Virus record (IMG/VR): IMGVR_UViG_3300028654_000037
Span: 1-38,152 of that record
DNA length: 38,152 nucleotides
Source: a virus
Strand: one strand, 5' to 3'
Under the pieces are notes generated by a model that was given only the letters and a program-made list of their open reading frames with translations, made no database searches and was not told where the DNA came from. The position numbers and the translations under genes were made by a program. Below, one piece after another: positions 8,891-15,141 of the stretch. Positions within the stretch are counted from its first letter, which is position 1. Each line of letters starts with the position of its first letter.

Positions 8891-10641
8891 TGGCTGATTT
8901 CTCGTCAATCGGTGGAACGCCCGCACATACGGGCAAAATAGACTTCTCTGCCATAGGTGGAACTCCAATGGTGGGGGGAGATGAATCCGCAGACGACACC
9001 ACAGCCCTCGGCGCGGCCGGGCGCGGTGCTGTCGGCATGTTGCCAATGGGCAACCAGGCGTACTCTGCCATTGCTGGCGCGGCGGAGAAGAAACCATACC
9101 TACAGGAACGCCAGGAGCTTGAAAAAGAGATAGCGTCCGATGCGGAGAACCATGAACCGTCTCGTTTAGTCGGCCAAGCCGCTGGAATAGCGGCTCCCGC
9201 CTTGCTTACAGGCGGTTCTAGCGTCCCAGAGAGCCTTTTAGGCGCGGCAGGTCAAGGAGCGGCCGTTGGGGCTGGATTTGGGGCAGGAAACGCGATAGAT
9301 ACGCTTGCTAGTGGGGGCTCGGGGGTTAAGGCGGCGGGGGATGTGGCTTTAGGCGCGGGACTTGGCGCGGCGGGCGGGGCAATAGGGCAAAAGCTCGCGG
9401 GAGCGGCCGAATCGGCTGTTCCAGGTATCGAAACCTATGCGGCGAAGAAAGCGGCCTCGGCTGTGGGCATGGGGTCCGACAAACTGGGCAATATGAGCCA
9501 GCAGGAGCTTATTGATACCGGCAAAATGCTCATGGACAAGGGCATTGTGAAGCAGGGCGCATCCACCCAGGAGATGTTTGACACGGCTAAAGGTTTGCAT
9601 GAGCAATATGGCGATAAAATAGGACAGATTGGCAATCAAGCGACAGATTTAGGCTTGACTGCCGATACAAAGCCAATGCTAGATGCTTTGCAAGAAAAAT
9701 TCCAGGCCGCTGATGCGCTTCAAAACCCAGACGAAAGAAAGGCCGCTCTTTTTTATAAACGGGGAGCAGCCGATATTCTCGCCATGGCAAAACAAAATGG
9801 GGCAGAACGCGTTGGTCCAGATATTGTCAAAGCGGATATGGCTCCAAGTTTTGTCACATTCGACCAGTTACAACAACTAAAGAAGTCCTATGGGAATTCT
9901 GCGTTCGAGAATGGCGCAGTGAAGAATCCAGCTGCCGCCGACATCTATGGTCAACTCAGCGCGGGTCAAAAGGCCATCGTGAATAAGGCTTCCGGTAATC
10001 CCAATCTGCCAAACGATCTGAAAGATGCCATGAGTGGCTATTCCAAACTTTACCCGGTCGTGGACGGCCTGCAAGATGTCCTCGGCCGCGAACGGGCGGG
10101 AAATATGCCCACGAAGGGATTTGGTATGATCGGGAAACTCGTCGGCCAGATGCCAGGGCAAAGTAATCCCGCCATCAATGCTCTTACATCTCTTGGGCTT
10201 ATGGGGGCCGGTCATCCTCTCTGGGGGATTGGTGCGGCAACCGCTACGATGCAAAATCCTCGCGCTATGTCTACGATGGCGCAAGGCGTTGCAAATGCTA
10301 TCCCCGGCATTGCGGGAAAGCTACCGATGGTCGGGGCACAATTGGGCGGTGTGGCATCGGCACAGAATATGGGGGAGACGAAGCCCATTCACACGAACGA
10401 TTCGACGCTAAAAACACCGGGAAATAATGCTCCTACTACAGTCAATGTTAACCATCCCGCGTTAGCCCCCTGGAAGCAGACATTCCAGAAGAATGCCGCG
10501 CAGGCGAAAGATGCAGGCGAGGTACAGAAGTCGCAGGCGGTGACAGACTTCGTTTTAAGCCAGCGTGATCCATCCTACGCGGCGGCGAAGCAAAAGATGT
10601 CAGATAATCCGGTTACGGAGAACAGCGATGCCCAGTATTGA
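8890..10641 (+). CDS. Internal virion protein with DFSxIGG N-terminal repeat
   Basis: 583 residues; its ATG overlaps the preceding TAA by one base (TAATG). It opens with two copies of DFS(S/A)IGGTP about 17 residues apart, a pattern seen at the start of other large phage internal proteins. A Gly/Ala-rich stretch with zipper character covers about residues 95-175, then a long helical central region (EKFQAADALQNPDERKAAL and so on), then a second Gly/Ala-rich stretch near residues 430-490. No lysozyme or transglycosylase motif seen. Most likely the last of the ejection-protein set. Confidence 0.65.
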   Translation: MADFSSIGGTPAHTGKIDFSAIGGTPMVGGDESADDTTALGAAGRGAVGMLPMGNQAYSAIAGAAEKKPYLQERQELEKEIASDAENHEPSRLVGQAAGIAAPALLTGGSSVPESLLGAAGQGAAVGAGFGAGNAIDTLASGGSGVKAAGDVALGAGLGAAGGAIGQKLAGAAESAVPGIETYAAKKAASAVGMGSDKLGNMSQQELIDTGKMLMDKGIVKQGASTQEMFDTAKGLHEQYGDKIGQIGNQATDLGLTADTKPMLDALQEKFQAADALQNPDERKAALFYKRGAADILAMAKQNGAERVGPDIVKADMAPSFVTFDQLQQLKKSYGNSAFENGAVKNPAAADIYGQLSAGQKAIVNKASGNPNLPNDLKDAMSGYSKLYPVVDGLQDVLGRERAGNMPTKGFGMIGKLVGQMPGQSNPAINALTSLGLMGAGHPLWGIGAATATMQNPRAMSTMAQGVANAIPGIAGKLPMVGAQLGGVASAQNMGETKPIHTNDSTLKTPGNNAPTTVNVNHPALAPWKQTFQKNAAQAKDAGEVQKSQAVTDFVLSQRDPSYAAAKQKMSDNPVTENSDAQY

Positions 10642-10801
10642 TAAGCGTGTGGGTCATTTAGAAGAGACGGTTGAAAAACATCTGATCGAATCTGGCGAGA
10701 TTCGTGCAGATTTGAAATGGTTGAAGAAGTTTATGTGGTTTGTGGTGAGTTCACCATTCGTAGTGGAGGGCATTAAGCACATTCATCTGGCGGGGAAATA
10801 G
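10628..10801 (+). CDS. XhlA-like small membrane-associated protein (possible holin accessory)
   Basis: 57 residues; ATG 10628 overlaps the previous gene by 14 bases. The first 35 residues form a charged heptad-like helix (VGHLEETVEKHLIESGEIRADLKWLKK), followed by a short hydrophobic segment (FMWFVVSSPFVVEGI). This coiled coil plus single C-terminal hydrophobic stretch is the XhlA-type layout. It sits between virion genes and the DUF5675 gene, where lysis genes are often found. The hydrophobic segment is short for a true membrane span, so holin function is uncertain. Confidence 0.55.
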   Translation: MPSIDKRVGHLEETVEKHLIESGEIRADLKWLKKFMWFVVSSPFVVEGIKHIHLAGK

Positions 10802-10803
10802 CT

Positions 10804-11364
10804 ATGGGAGATAATGTATGGACGCAACTATTTGTCCAGGCTGCAAACTTTCTATCGTCCCTATCCGCATCTTCGAGCGTAGCCCAAAATCCGCCCAATG
10901 GTGGCGCATTTCCAAGTGCCCCCGCGAACGTTGCGGCTACAATCTCGACCTCGACAAATGCGACGCGCCTGGAACTAGTTTTAAATCGGAAGGAGACGGA
11001 GAACGGAGGTATTTTCGGGACGATACAGGCGGGAGATGGTAGCAGATTTACCTGTCTATCTTTGGAGAATCAGGCTTTATCAATTCCAACGGGGCGATAC
11101 GAAATCGAAATCTACGACTCTCCTCACGCAGGACATCCCTTACCACGTTTGAAAAATGTACCTGGCAGAACCGAGATAGAAATACACTGTGGAAATATCC
11201 CCCAAGATAGTAAGGGCTGTATAATTGTCGGGGATCACCGCGCAGGGGGCACTCTAGAGGATTCTCGGACGGCATTTGATCGTCTATTTCCATTGATTCG
11301 GGCAGCTATAGCGACTGGTCCACAGTGGATAGAGATTGTCGGTGAGGACATACGCCCTTGTTAA
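10804..11364 (+). CDS. DUF5675-family protein
   Basis: 186 residues, 3 bases after the XhlA-like gene. Residues 1-52 are a low-complexity Ser/Ala/Asn lead. From about residue 55 the DUF5675 pattern is clear: LELVLNRKE, then 'Fxx(L)SLENQ', IPTGRYEIEIYDSPH, PRLKNVPGRTEIEIHCGN and DSKGCIIVGDHR. The family is frequent in phage lysis regions; its activity is unknown to me, though the conserved His and Cys in 'IHxGN...GC' recall L,D-transpeptidase-like folds. Its last 59 bases overlap the convergent HNH gene. Confidence 0.75.
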   Translation: MGDNVWTQLFVQAANFLSSLSASSSVAQNPPNGGAFPSAPANVAATISTSTNATRLELVLNRKETENGGIFGTIQAGDGSRFTCLSLENQALSIPTGRYEIEIYDSPHAGHPLPRLKNVPGRTEIEIHCGNIPQDSKGCIIVGDHRAGGTLEDSRTAFDRLFPLIRAAIATGPQWIEIVGEDIRPC

Positions 11365-11701
11365 AGCCCTTAGCGAGGTTGCAGTTAAAACAAAGAATCT
11401 GATACCTAGTCTTATCCCACCCGAGCTTTTTAGCAAGCTTCTGACCAACTATACCGGCACTCCTTCTAGTGTTTCTCTCCTTCCACCCGTCGTTATTGAT
11501 GTGGTCTAGTGAAAGAAATCGTTTATCATTGTAACCACAACACGCACAAGCACTACCAAGGCAGGAAAACATCTCTGCCCGAAAAGTTAGCGCATATTTT
11601 TTGCGATTAGCTATGGCTCGATCCCGATTTTTCCAGTACCACGATTTCCCACGCCTTATCTCTGATTCTCTATTGGCCAGATATTCTTCCCGTCTCGTCA
11701 C
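11306..11701 (-). CDS. HNH endonuclease (putative homing)
   Basis: 131 residues starting with GTG at 11701, which overlaps the TGA stop of the upstream 36-residue gene as GTGA. A basic N-terminal helix is followed by the HNH core: CACCGYNDKRFLSLDHINND, then YQILCFNCNLAKGFNKGVCPH, giving two Cys pairs and the DH catalytic start. It is the last gene of the leftward block and runs 59 bases into the convergent DUF5675 gene. The small size and intrusion between genes fit a free-standing homing endonuclease; activity is unproven. Confidence 0.75.
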   Translation of the reverse strand: MTRREEYLANRESEIRRGKSWYWKNRDRAIANRKKYALTFRAEMFSCLGSACACCGYNDKRFLSLDHINNDGWKERNTRRSAGIVGQKLAKKLGWDKTRYQILCFNCNLAKGFNKGVCPHRQSLSTVDQSL

Positions 11702-11808
11702 TTTAGCATCCCGTAGAGTTTAAGTATCTCCCTCGCCGCGAACCATTTCAGCACCTCCGCCAGAATTACAGCGTTACCCCATAGAAAACTTTTCAGTATA
11801 GTTGTCAT
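11698..11808 (-). CDS. 36-residue amphipathic small protein
   Basis: ATG at 11808 is preceded by a strong SD (GGGAGGGGAA) and overlaps the stop of the 61-residue membrane gene as ATGA; its own TGA overlaps the GTG of the HNH gene. The product (MTTILKSFLWGNAVILAEVL...) is hydrophobic to amphipathic with a basic tail. No family recognised. It may be a small lysis or membrane peptide, by location and character only. Confidence 0.5.
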   Translation of the reverse strand: MTTILKSFLWGNAVILAEVLKWFAAREILKLYGMLK

Positions 11809-11990
11809 TTCCCCTCCCCGGCCGTCAATCCCGCCTCTGGCAGCGTAAACTGCTTCTTCCTCGCTGTCTTCTTCCTATACAACTCCTTCTCATAGACAAT
11901 CTTATCGAAGTCGTACTCCCTAATCAGAATCCAAAGAATCCCGGCGTCTAGCAGCATACAAACAATGGCGATCAGTCTGTCCCAGGGCAT
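11805..11990 (-). CDS. 61-residue single-span membrane protein
   Basis: Start ATG 11990 has GGGGG a few bases upstream; a longer version from 12017 lacks an SD. Residues 6-23 (LIAIVCMLLDAGILWILI) form a clear transmembrane span, followed by a charged tail (REYDFDKIVYEKELYRKKTARKK). The topology of short N-terminus, one span and charged tail resembles inner-membrane spanins or small holin-like proteins, but 61 residues is short for a spanin. Part of a cluster of tiny overlapping frames beside the secreted protease. Confidence 0.55.
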   Translation of the reverse strand: MPWDRLIAIVCMLLDAGILWILIREYDFDKIVYEKELYRKKTARKKQFTLPEAGLTAGEGK

Positions 11991-11998
11991 ATGTCCCC

Positions 11999-12082
11999 CT
12001 ATTGATGCGCTATCCATAGATATACGGCGATGAGCATGAGATAATAGGCCCCCACCACATATTTTACCTCACTATCGCGCAT
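11999..12082 (-). CDS. 27-residue single-span peptide
   Basis: Begins at ATG 12082, overlapping the last codons of the 31-residue gene, and ends with TAG at 11999. The product is MRDSEVKYVVGAYYLMLIAV plus YLWIAHQ, one hydrophobic span after a charged lead. SD is weak. Supported mainly by its place in a chain of overlapping small hydrophobic frames, so moderate to low confidence. Confidence 0.38.
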   Translation of the reverse strand: MRDSEVKYVVGAYYLMLIAVYLWIAHQ

Positions 12083-12167
12083 TTGCCACCACCATGTAGA
12101 GTGCATTCAGCATCCCTGCTCCCACCGCCACGAAAGTGACAATCGCAATCAACCAGAATATTTTCAT
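12072..12167 (-). CDS. 31-residue single-span peptide
   Basis: ATG at 12167 overlaps the TGA of the protease gene as ATGA. The product is almost all one membrane span (MKIFWLIAIVTFVAVGAGML...). The start has a signal-peptide-like basic first residue pair but no cleavage site. It is the first of four tiny frames downstream of the protease and is probably translated by coupling. Function unknown. Confidence 0.45.
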   Translation of the reverse strand: MKIFWLIAIVTFVAVGAGMLNALYMVVANAR

Positions 12168-12820
12168 CGCAGAAACTCCTTCACGTCATCTATTCCTACC
12201 GCCAAAGATATTCCTTGCCAGCCAAAGAACCCCACCGTCATTGTATTCACGCCAACAAGCTCTCCCTTCGTATTGAATGCCCCGCCACCGCTAGACCCAG
12301 GATTAATCATGGCCGTCGTGATAAGGTAATGCGACGTAAAACCATGGGCGTGATAGTTAATCGCGCCGACGATACCTTCTGACACCACGAATTCAAAATC
12401 AAGCGGCGACCCTATATTGAATATACTATAGCCACGCTTGGGCAGTTTCGCCAGGCGCACATATGGATGACTATAGGGAACTTCAAGCAGCGCGAGGTCT
12501 TTTGCGGCCGAAAGTCGAATAACGTGAACCGGATACCCGACGCTCTCATTCGGCCCCCTCGCCCAGACATATTCTATGGGCAGTTCAAAGCAATGGGCAG
12601 CTGTTAGGATATGCGTGGGGTCCACGTACGTCCCCGAGCAGCCACCACGCATTCTGTGCCCATTTTGATCCTTGTACGTTTTCATTCTCAGCAGAACACT
12701 CGCATCTAATGCGCGGGTAATCACTTTTGGAGCCATAGCGACAGGGCGAGTCGTGAGAGTTTCATACGCGCGAAGACATAAAACTGCGAACAGTGACCAA
12801 ACGATAATCCTAGTCTTCAT
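12164..12820 (-). CDS. Secreted trypsin-like serine protease
   Basis: 218 residues with an AAGGAG SD before ATG 12820. Residues 3-18 are a hydrophobic export signal (IIVWSLFAVLCLRAYE), either signal peptide or N-terminal anchor. The chymotrypsin/trypsin-fold catalytic triad is complete: His76 in ILTAAHC, Asp108 in AAKDLALLEV, Ser177 in NPGSSGGGAF. Cys61 and Cys77 are placed like the disulfide that brackets the catalytic His. The protein should act outside the cytoplasm, probably in the periplasm. It lies between replication genes and tiny membrane peptides near the DUF5675 gene. A role in lysis, envelope remodelling or defence against host factors is inference. Confidence 0.85.
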   Translation of the reverse strand: MKTRIIVWSLFAVLCLRAYETLTTRPVAMAPKVITRALDASVLLRMKTYKDQNGHRMRGGCSGTYVDPTHILTAAHCFELPIEYVWARGPNESVGYPVHVIRLSAAKDLALLEVPYSHPYVRLAKLPKRGYSIFNIGSPLDFEFVVSEGIVGAINYHAHGFTSHYLITTAMINPGSSGGGAFNTKGELVGVNTMTVGFFGWQGISLAVGIDDVKEFLR

Positions 12821-13028
12821 TTTTCGGCTCCTTTTTAAACCCTATTCCGAGGACTTTCTTGCCGCGTAGGCGATTCTTTATGTCTTTATCATTCAGTTTT
12901 ACGGCCCGAAGCTCATAAACCAATTCTTTCAATATAGCTATGCGTTCTTCCTCCGTGACCGCTTTTCTGGCCTCGCGTCGCCGGAAAAACTCTTCGAGCG
13001 TATCTACATCCACTTGAAAGCCTTCCAT
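12810..13028 (-). CDS. Small charged protein, unknown
   Basis: 72 residues from ATG 13028, which overlaps the exonuclease stop (TAATG); GGTGA lies upstream. The product is strongly charged and helical (LEEFFRRREARKAVTEEERI) with a basic C-terminus. No Cys pairs and no membrane span. Overlaps the protease start by 11 bases. Family not recognised. Confidence 0.6.
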   Translation of the reverse strand: MEGFQVDVDTLEEFFRRREARKAVTEEERIAILKELVYELRAVKLNDKDIKNRLRGKKVLGIGFKKEPKNED

Positions 13029-13789
13029 TATTTCACCTTCTCGCCCGTGGCCCATCCGCCACAGCTCTGGCATTGATATCGCTGATACCTGGCTTTATTC
13101 TTTACAGCGACACCACGCCGCTGCATCCGTCCTTTGTCCCCACATACTTTACATAACACCGACGCTTTTTCAGCGATAAACGGGGACGGCATAGACTCGG
13201 GAGCCCATGCCCGTATTTTCATGTAAAGTTCTTCGGTCGCCAGGACATCGTGTTTATTATATATTTCCATTTCTTTCCAGGCTTTCATGTTCCCGGCGAG
13301 GCATTCCGTCCACAACTTCATCCCTGGAAACTTTCTATGCTTCAGCTTTTTATACTTCTTGCACAATACCCCCGACAGATATTCGAGACTGTTCGACGTG
13401 AAACACGCGATGCGCCGGGCCAGTCTGTAGGTATCGAAATGCCGATATGGACTCGGGGGCATCATGCCGTTCAAAATGAATCTGGCATTAAGTTTGGGAC
13501 TGTCGAACTTCTGCCCGTTTTGGGTGATGACAATATCTGCCTCGTCTAGGAGCTGCCACAAAGGGACGAGAATTTTCTTGTCATTAGATAGGTCTTTCGC
13601 ATGGCGCTGATCGTAGTAGATAATCTTTGATGCGGGGTCACCAAGCCATTTAGCCGACCACGCCAGGACTGACCAATCGCTCTTGATCTGGTTGACGGCG
13701 ATGTTCTGGTCATAACGACCCCACACATAGGCAACGGTGGGAGATGTCTCTATGTCCATCGTAAGAACTTTTAGGTCGGGAGTTTTCAT
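13028..13789 (-). CDS. DEDDy 3'-5' exonuclease with C-terminal zinc ribbon
   Basis: 253 residues. RNase H-like exonuclease motifs are complete: Exo I MDIETSP (Asp12, Glu14), Exo II ITQNGQKFD (Asn91, Asp96), Exo III YNKHD (Tyr177, Asp181, the DEDDy spacing). A zinc ribbon follows (Cys213, Cys216, Cys240, Cys243). The family A polymerase upstream also carries its own exonuclease motifs, so this one probably serves repair, recombination or RNA/DNA processing. The SD (AAGGAG) lies inside the end of the LAGLIDADG gene. Resembles YprB-type RNase H-like proteins. Confidence 0.8.
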   Translation of the reverse strand: MKTPDLKVLTMDIETSPTVAYVWGRYDQNIAVNQIKSDWSVLAWSAKWLGDPASKIIYYDQRHAKDLSNDKKILVPLWQLLDEADIVITQNGQKFDSPKLNARFILNGMMPPSPYRHFDTYRLARRIACFTSNSLEYLSGVLCKKYKKLKHRKFPGMKLWTECLAGNMKAWKEMEIYNKHDVLATEELYMKIRAWAPESMPSPFIAEKASVLCKVCGDKGRMQRRGVAVKNKARYQRYQCQSCGGWATGEKVK

Positions 13790-13790
13790 T

Positions 13791-14126
13791 CTATATCTCC
13801 TTTTTATCCAAACATATAGACGCTTGAGCTTTCTTTACGGGGGTTAAAAACGGCCACATGCGACGAAGAACCGCTTTAGCCACTTTTCCATAGGCATAAT
13901 ACTGATAGTATTTCTGTTTATTTGCCGAATACGGACCGTAGGGACCTCTAACGACTCCAAGCCCACCTATAAATCTCCGAAATCTAAGCAATGGCTGTTT
14001 ATGAACCTGGGCGATGGCTACCTGGGCTATAGAAACCTGTTTGTACTTAGGATTTCTACTATGAAAACTAGTAGACCCTTCGCCATCAAAGAATCCCGCG
14101 CACCAAGAATAGTGAACTTTGCTCAC
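13791..14126 (-). CDS. LAGLIDADG-type homing endonuclease (putative)
   Basis: 111 residues from GTG 14126, overlapping the upstream TGA as GTGA. Residues 8-19 (WCAGFFDGEGST) are a LAGLIDADG motif in its 'AGFFDGEGS' form, with the catalytic acidic residue in place. Only one motif is present, so it would act as a dimer. Short for the family, but the rest (VAIAQVHKQPLLRFRRFIGG...YYAYGKVAKAVL) keeps the usual beta-helix pattern. Free-standing between a zinc-ribbon gene and the exonuclease. Confidence 0.72.
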   Translation of the reverse strand: MSKVHYSWCAGFFDGEGSTSFHSRNPKYKQVSIAQVAIAQVHKQPLLRFRRFIGGLGVVRGPYGPYSANKQKYYQYYAYGKVAKAVLRRMWPFLTPVKKAQASICLDKKEI

Positions 14127-14398
14127 TCGGTCCCCTTTGTAAAAAACCCGAACTTAGTGCCGCGCGTGTTCCAATCATCATACAATTCTCTGCGCGTCGC
14201 GTTGATATATCGAGTGCGGACAAGCGGCTTGGGGTCCTTCGGGTCCCCTCCGTATCTAAGATAATCAAAGCCGCCATCCACCATAGTACCGCCACAATTA
14301 CACAAATGGTAATCGTGATGTGCTCGACTATAAATCTCATCGGCGCAGCAACCACATGTGACAGTTGTCACGCGTGTTTTAATGGGTTTCTTCTTCAT
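14123..14398 (-). CDS. Zinc-ribbon protein, DUF7695-like
   Basis: 91 residues. The N-terminal part holds CGCCADEIYSRAHHDYHLCNCGG followed by TMVDGGFDYLRYGG, the pattern of a small phage zinc-ribbon family often named DUF7695. ATG 14398 lies inside the end of the previous gene (overlap about 20 bases). Probably binds zinc; the role is unknown. The C-terminal 40 residues are basic and polar. Confidence 0.65.
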   Translation of the reverse strand: MKKKPIKTRVTTVTCGCCADEIYSRAHHDYHLCNCGGTMVDGGFDYLRYGGDPKDPKPLVRTRYINATRRELYDDWNTRGTKFGFFTKGTE

Positions 14399-14549
14399 GC
14401 TGTTCCTCCACGATCACTTCCATGAGAATATTGGCTCCCAGCATCATCTCGTAAACCACCTGCAGGGCTCCAAGACGACCAACGTGCTTGTACATGGTTC
14501 GCATCTCAAATTTCAACTGCGCGATGTCCAATTCTGTCGGCTCGTTCAT
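14379..14549 (-). CDS. 56-residue small protein, unknown
   Basis: ATG 14549 overlaps the HNH stop as ATGA. The product (MNEPTELDIAQLKFEMRTMY...) is helical with an acidic end (EEQHEEETH). Its stop lies about 20 bases inside the next gene. No family recognised; credible because it exactly fills the gap between two genes. Confidence 0.55.
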   Translation of the reverse strand: MNEPTELDIAQLKFEMRTMYKHVGRLGALQVVYEMMLGANILMEVIVEEQHEEETH

Positions 14550-14944
14550 TCTCTTGCCCCCCGGCGTGCTGCATTTTCAAGTCCAGATTTAATTTTATGG
14601 CATGGTTTACAAAGAATCTGTAGCTTATGCGCCTGGACAAATGTGCGATAGACCAATACATTCATGTCTTTGGCTTGTGGCTCAAGATCGTACAGTTCGC
14701 TGTTCGGTGCCAACGGCCAGCCGGTCAAAGGAATGATCGGCTCAATATGGTCACATTGCGTGTCGCCCATCTCAAACAGTTTCGTGCATGAAGCGCAAGG
14801 AACGACCCATTTGACTCGTTGATTCGGCCAATCTGCTGGCCTCGGGATGCGTACCGCTGCATACGCCTCCGTTCTCGCCCGTATTTTGTAGCTCAGTCGC
14901 CTTATCGCGTTTTTGAGGAACGCTGACAGAACAAACTTTTTCAC
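14546..14944 (-). CDS. HNH endonuclease (putative homing)
   Basis: 132 residues from GTG 14944, overlapping the upstream TGA as GTGA. A basic N-terminus precedes the HNH domain: VVPCASCTKLFEMGDTQCDH, IEPIIPLTGW, and then LQILCKPCHKIKSG, with both Cys pairs and the catalytic DH. The zinc-binding and His residues are intact. Coupled on both sides (GTGA in, ATGA out). A homing role is inferred from size and position. Confidence 0.75.
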   Translation of the reverse strand: MKKFVLSAFLKNAIRRLSYKIRARTEAYAAVRIPRPADWPNQRVKWVVPCASCTKLFEMGDTQCDHIEPIIPLTGWPLAPNSELYDLEPQAKDMNVLVYRTFVQAHKLQILCKPCHKIKSGLENAARRGARE

Positions 14945-15141
14945 TCTGGGTTCCTAACGCAAAAATCCTGAAATTCGCGCAGAGCCATATTCATGTTCTC
15001 CGTAAGTGGTAATTCGTGCGATGCAATATATTTCCTATTAGCGGCCCACATTGCCGTAGCCATATGATCGACAATCGAGCCAAACTCGGCGTTGAGTCGT
15101 TGTTGCTTTCGACTATTTCGCATCGTTCCAATTTTTGCCAT
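14941..15141 (-). CDS. 66-residue basic protein, unknown
   Basis: ATG 15141 has GAGGTGA upstream inside the end of the polymerase gene, which it overlaps by 29 bases. The product is basic at the start (MAKIGTMRNSRKQQRLNAEF) and helical. No Cys pairs or membrane span. Lies directly downstream of DNA polymerase, so a replication-accessory role is possible but unsupported by motif. Confidence 0.6.
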   Translation of the reverse strand: MAKIGTMRNSRKQQRLNAEFGSIVDHMATAMWAANRKYIASHELPLTENMNMALREFQDFCVRNPE

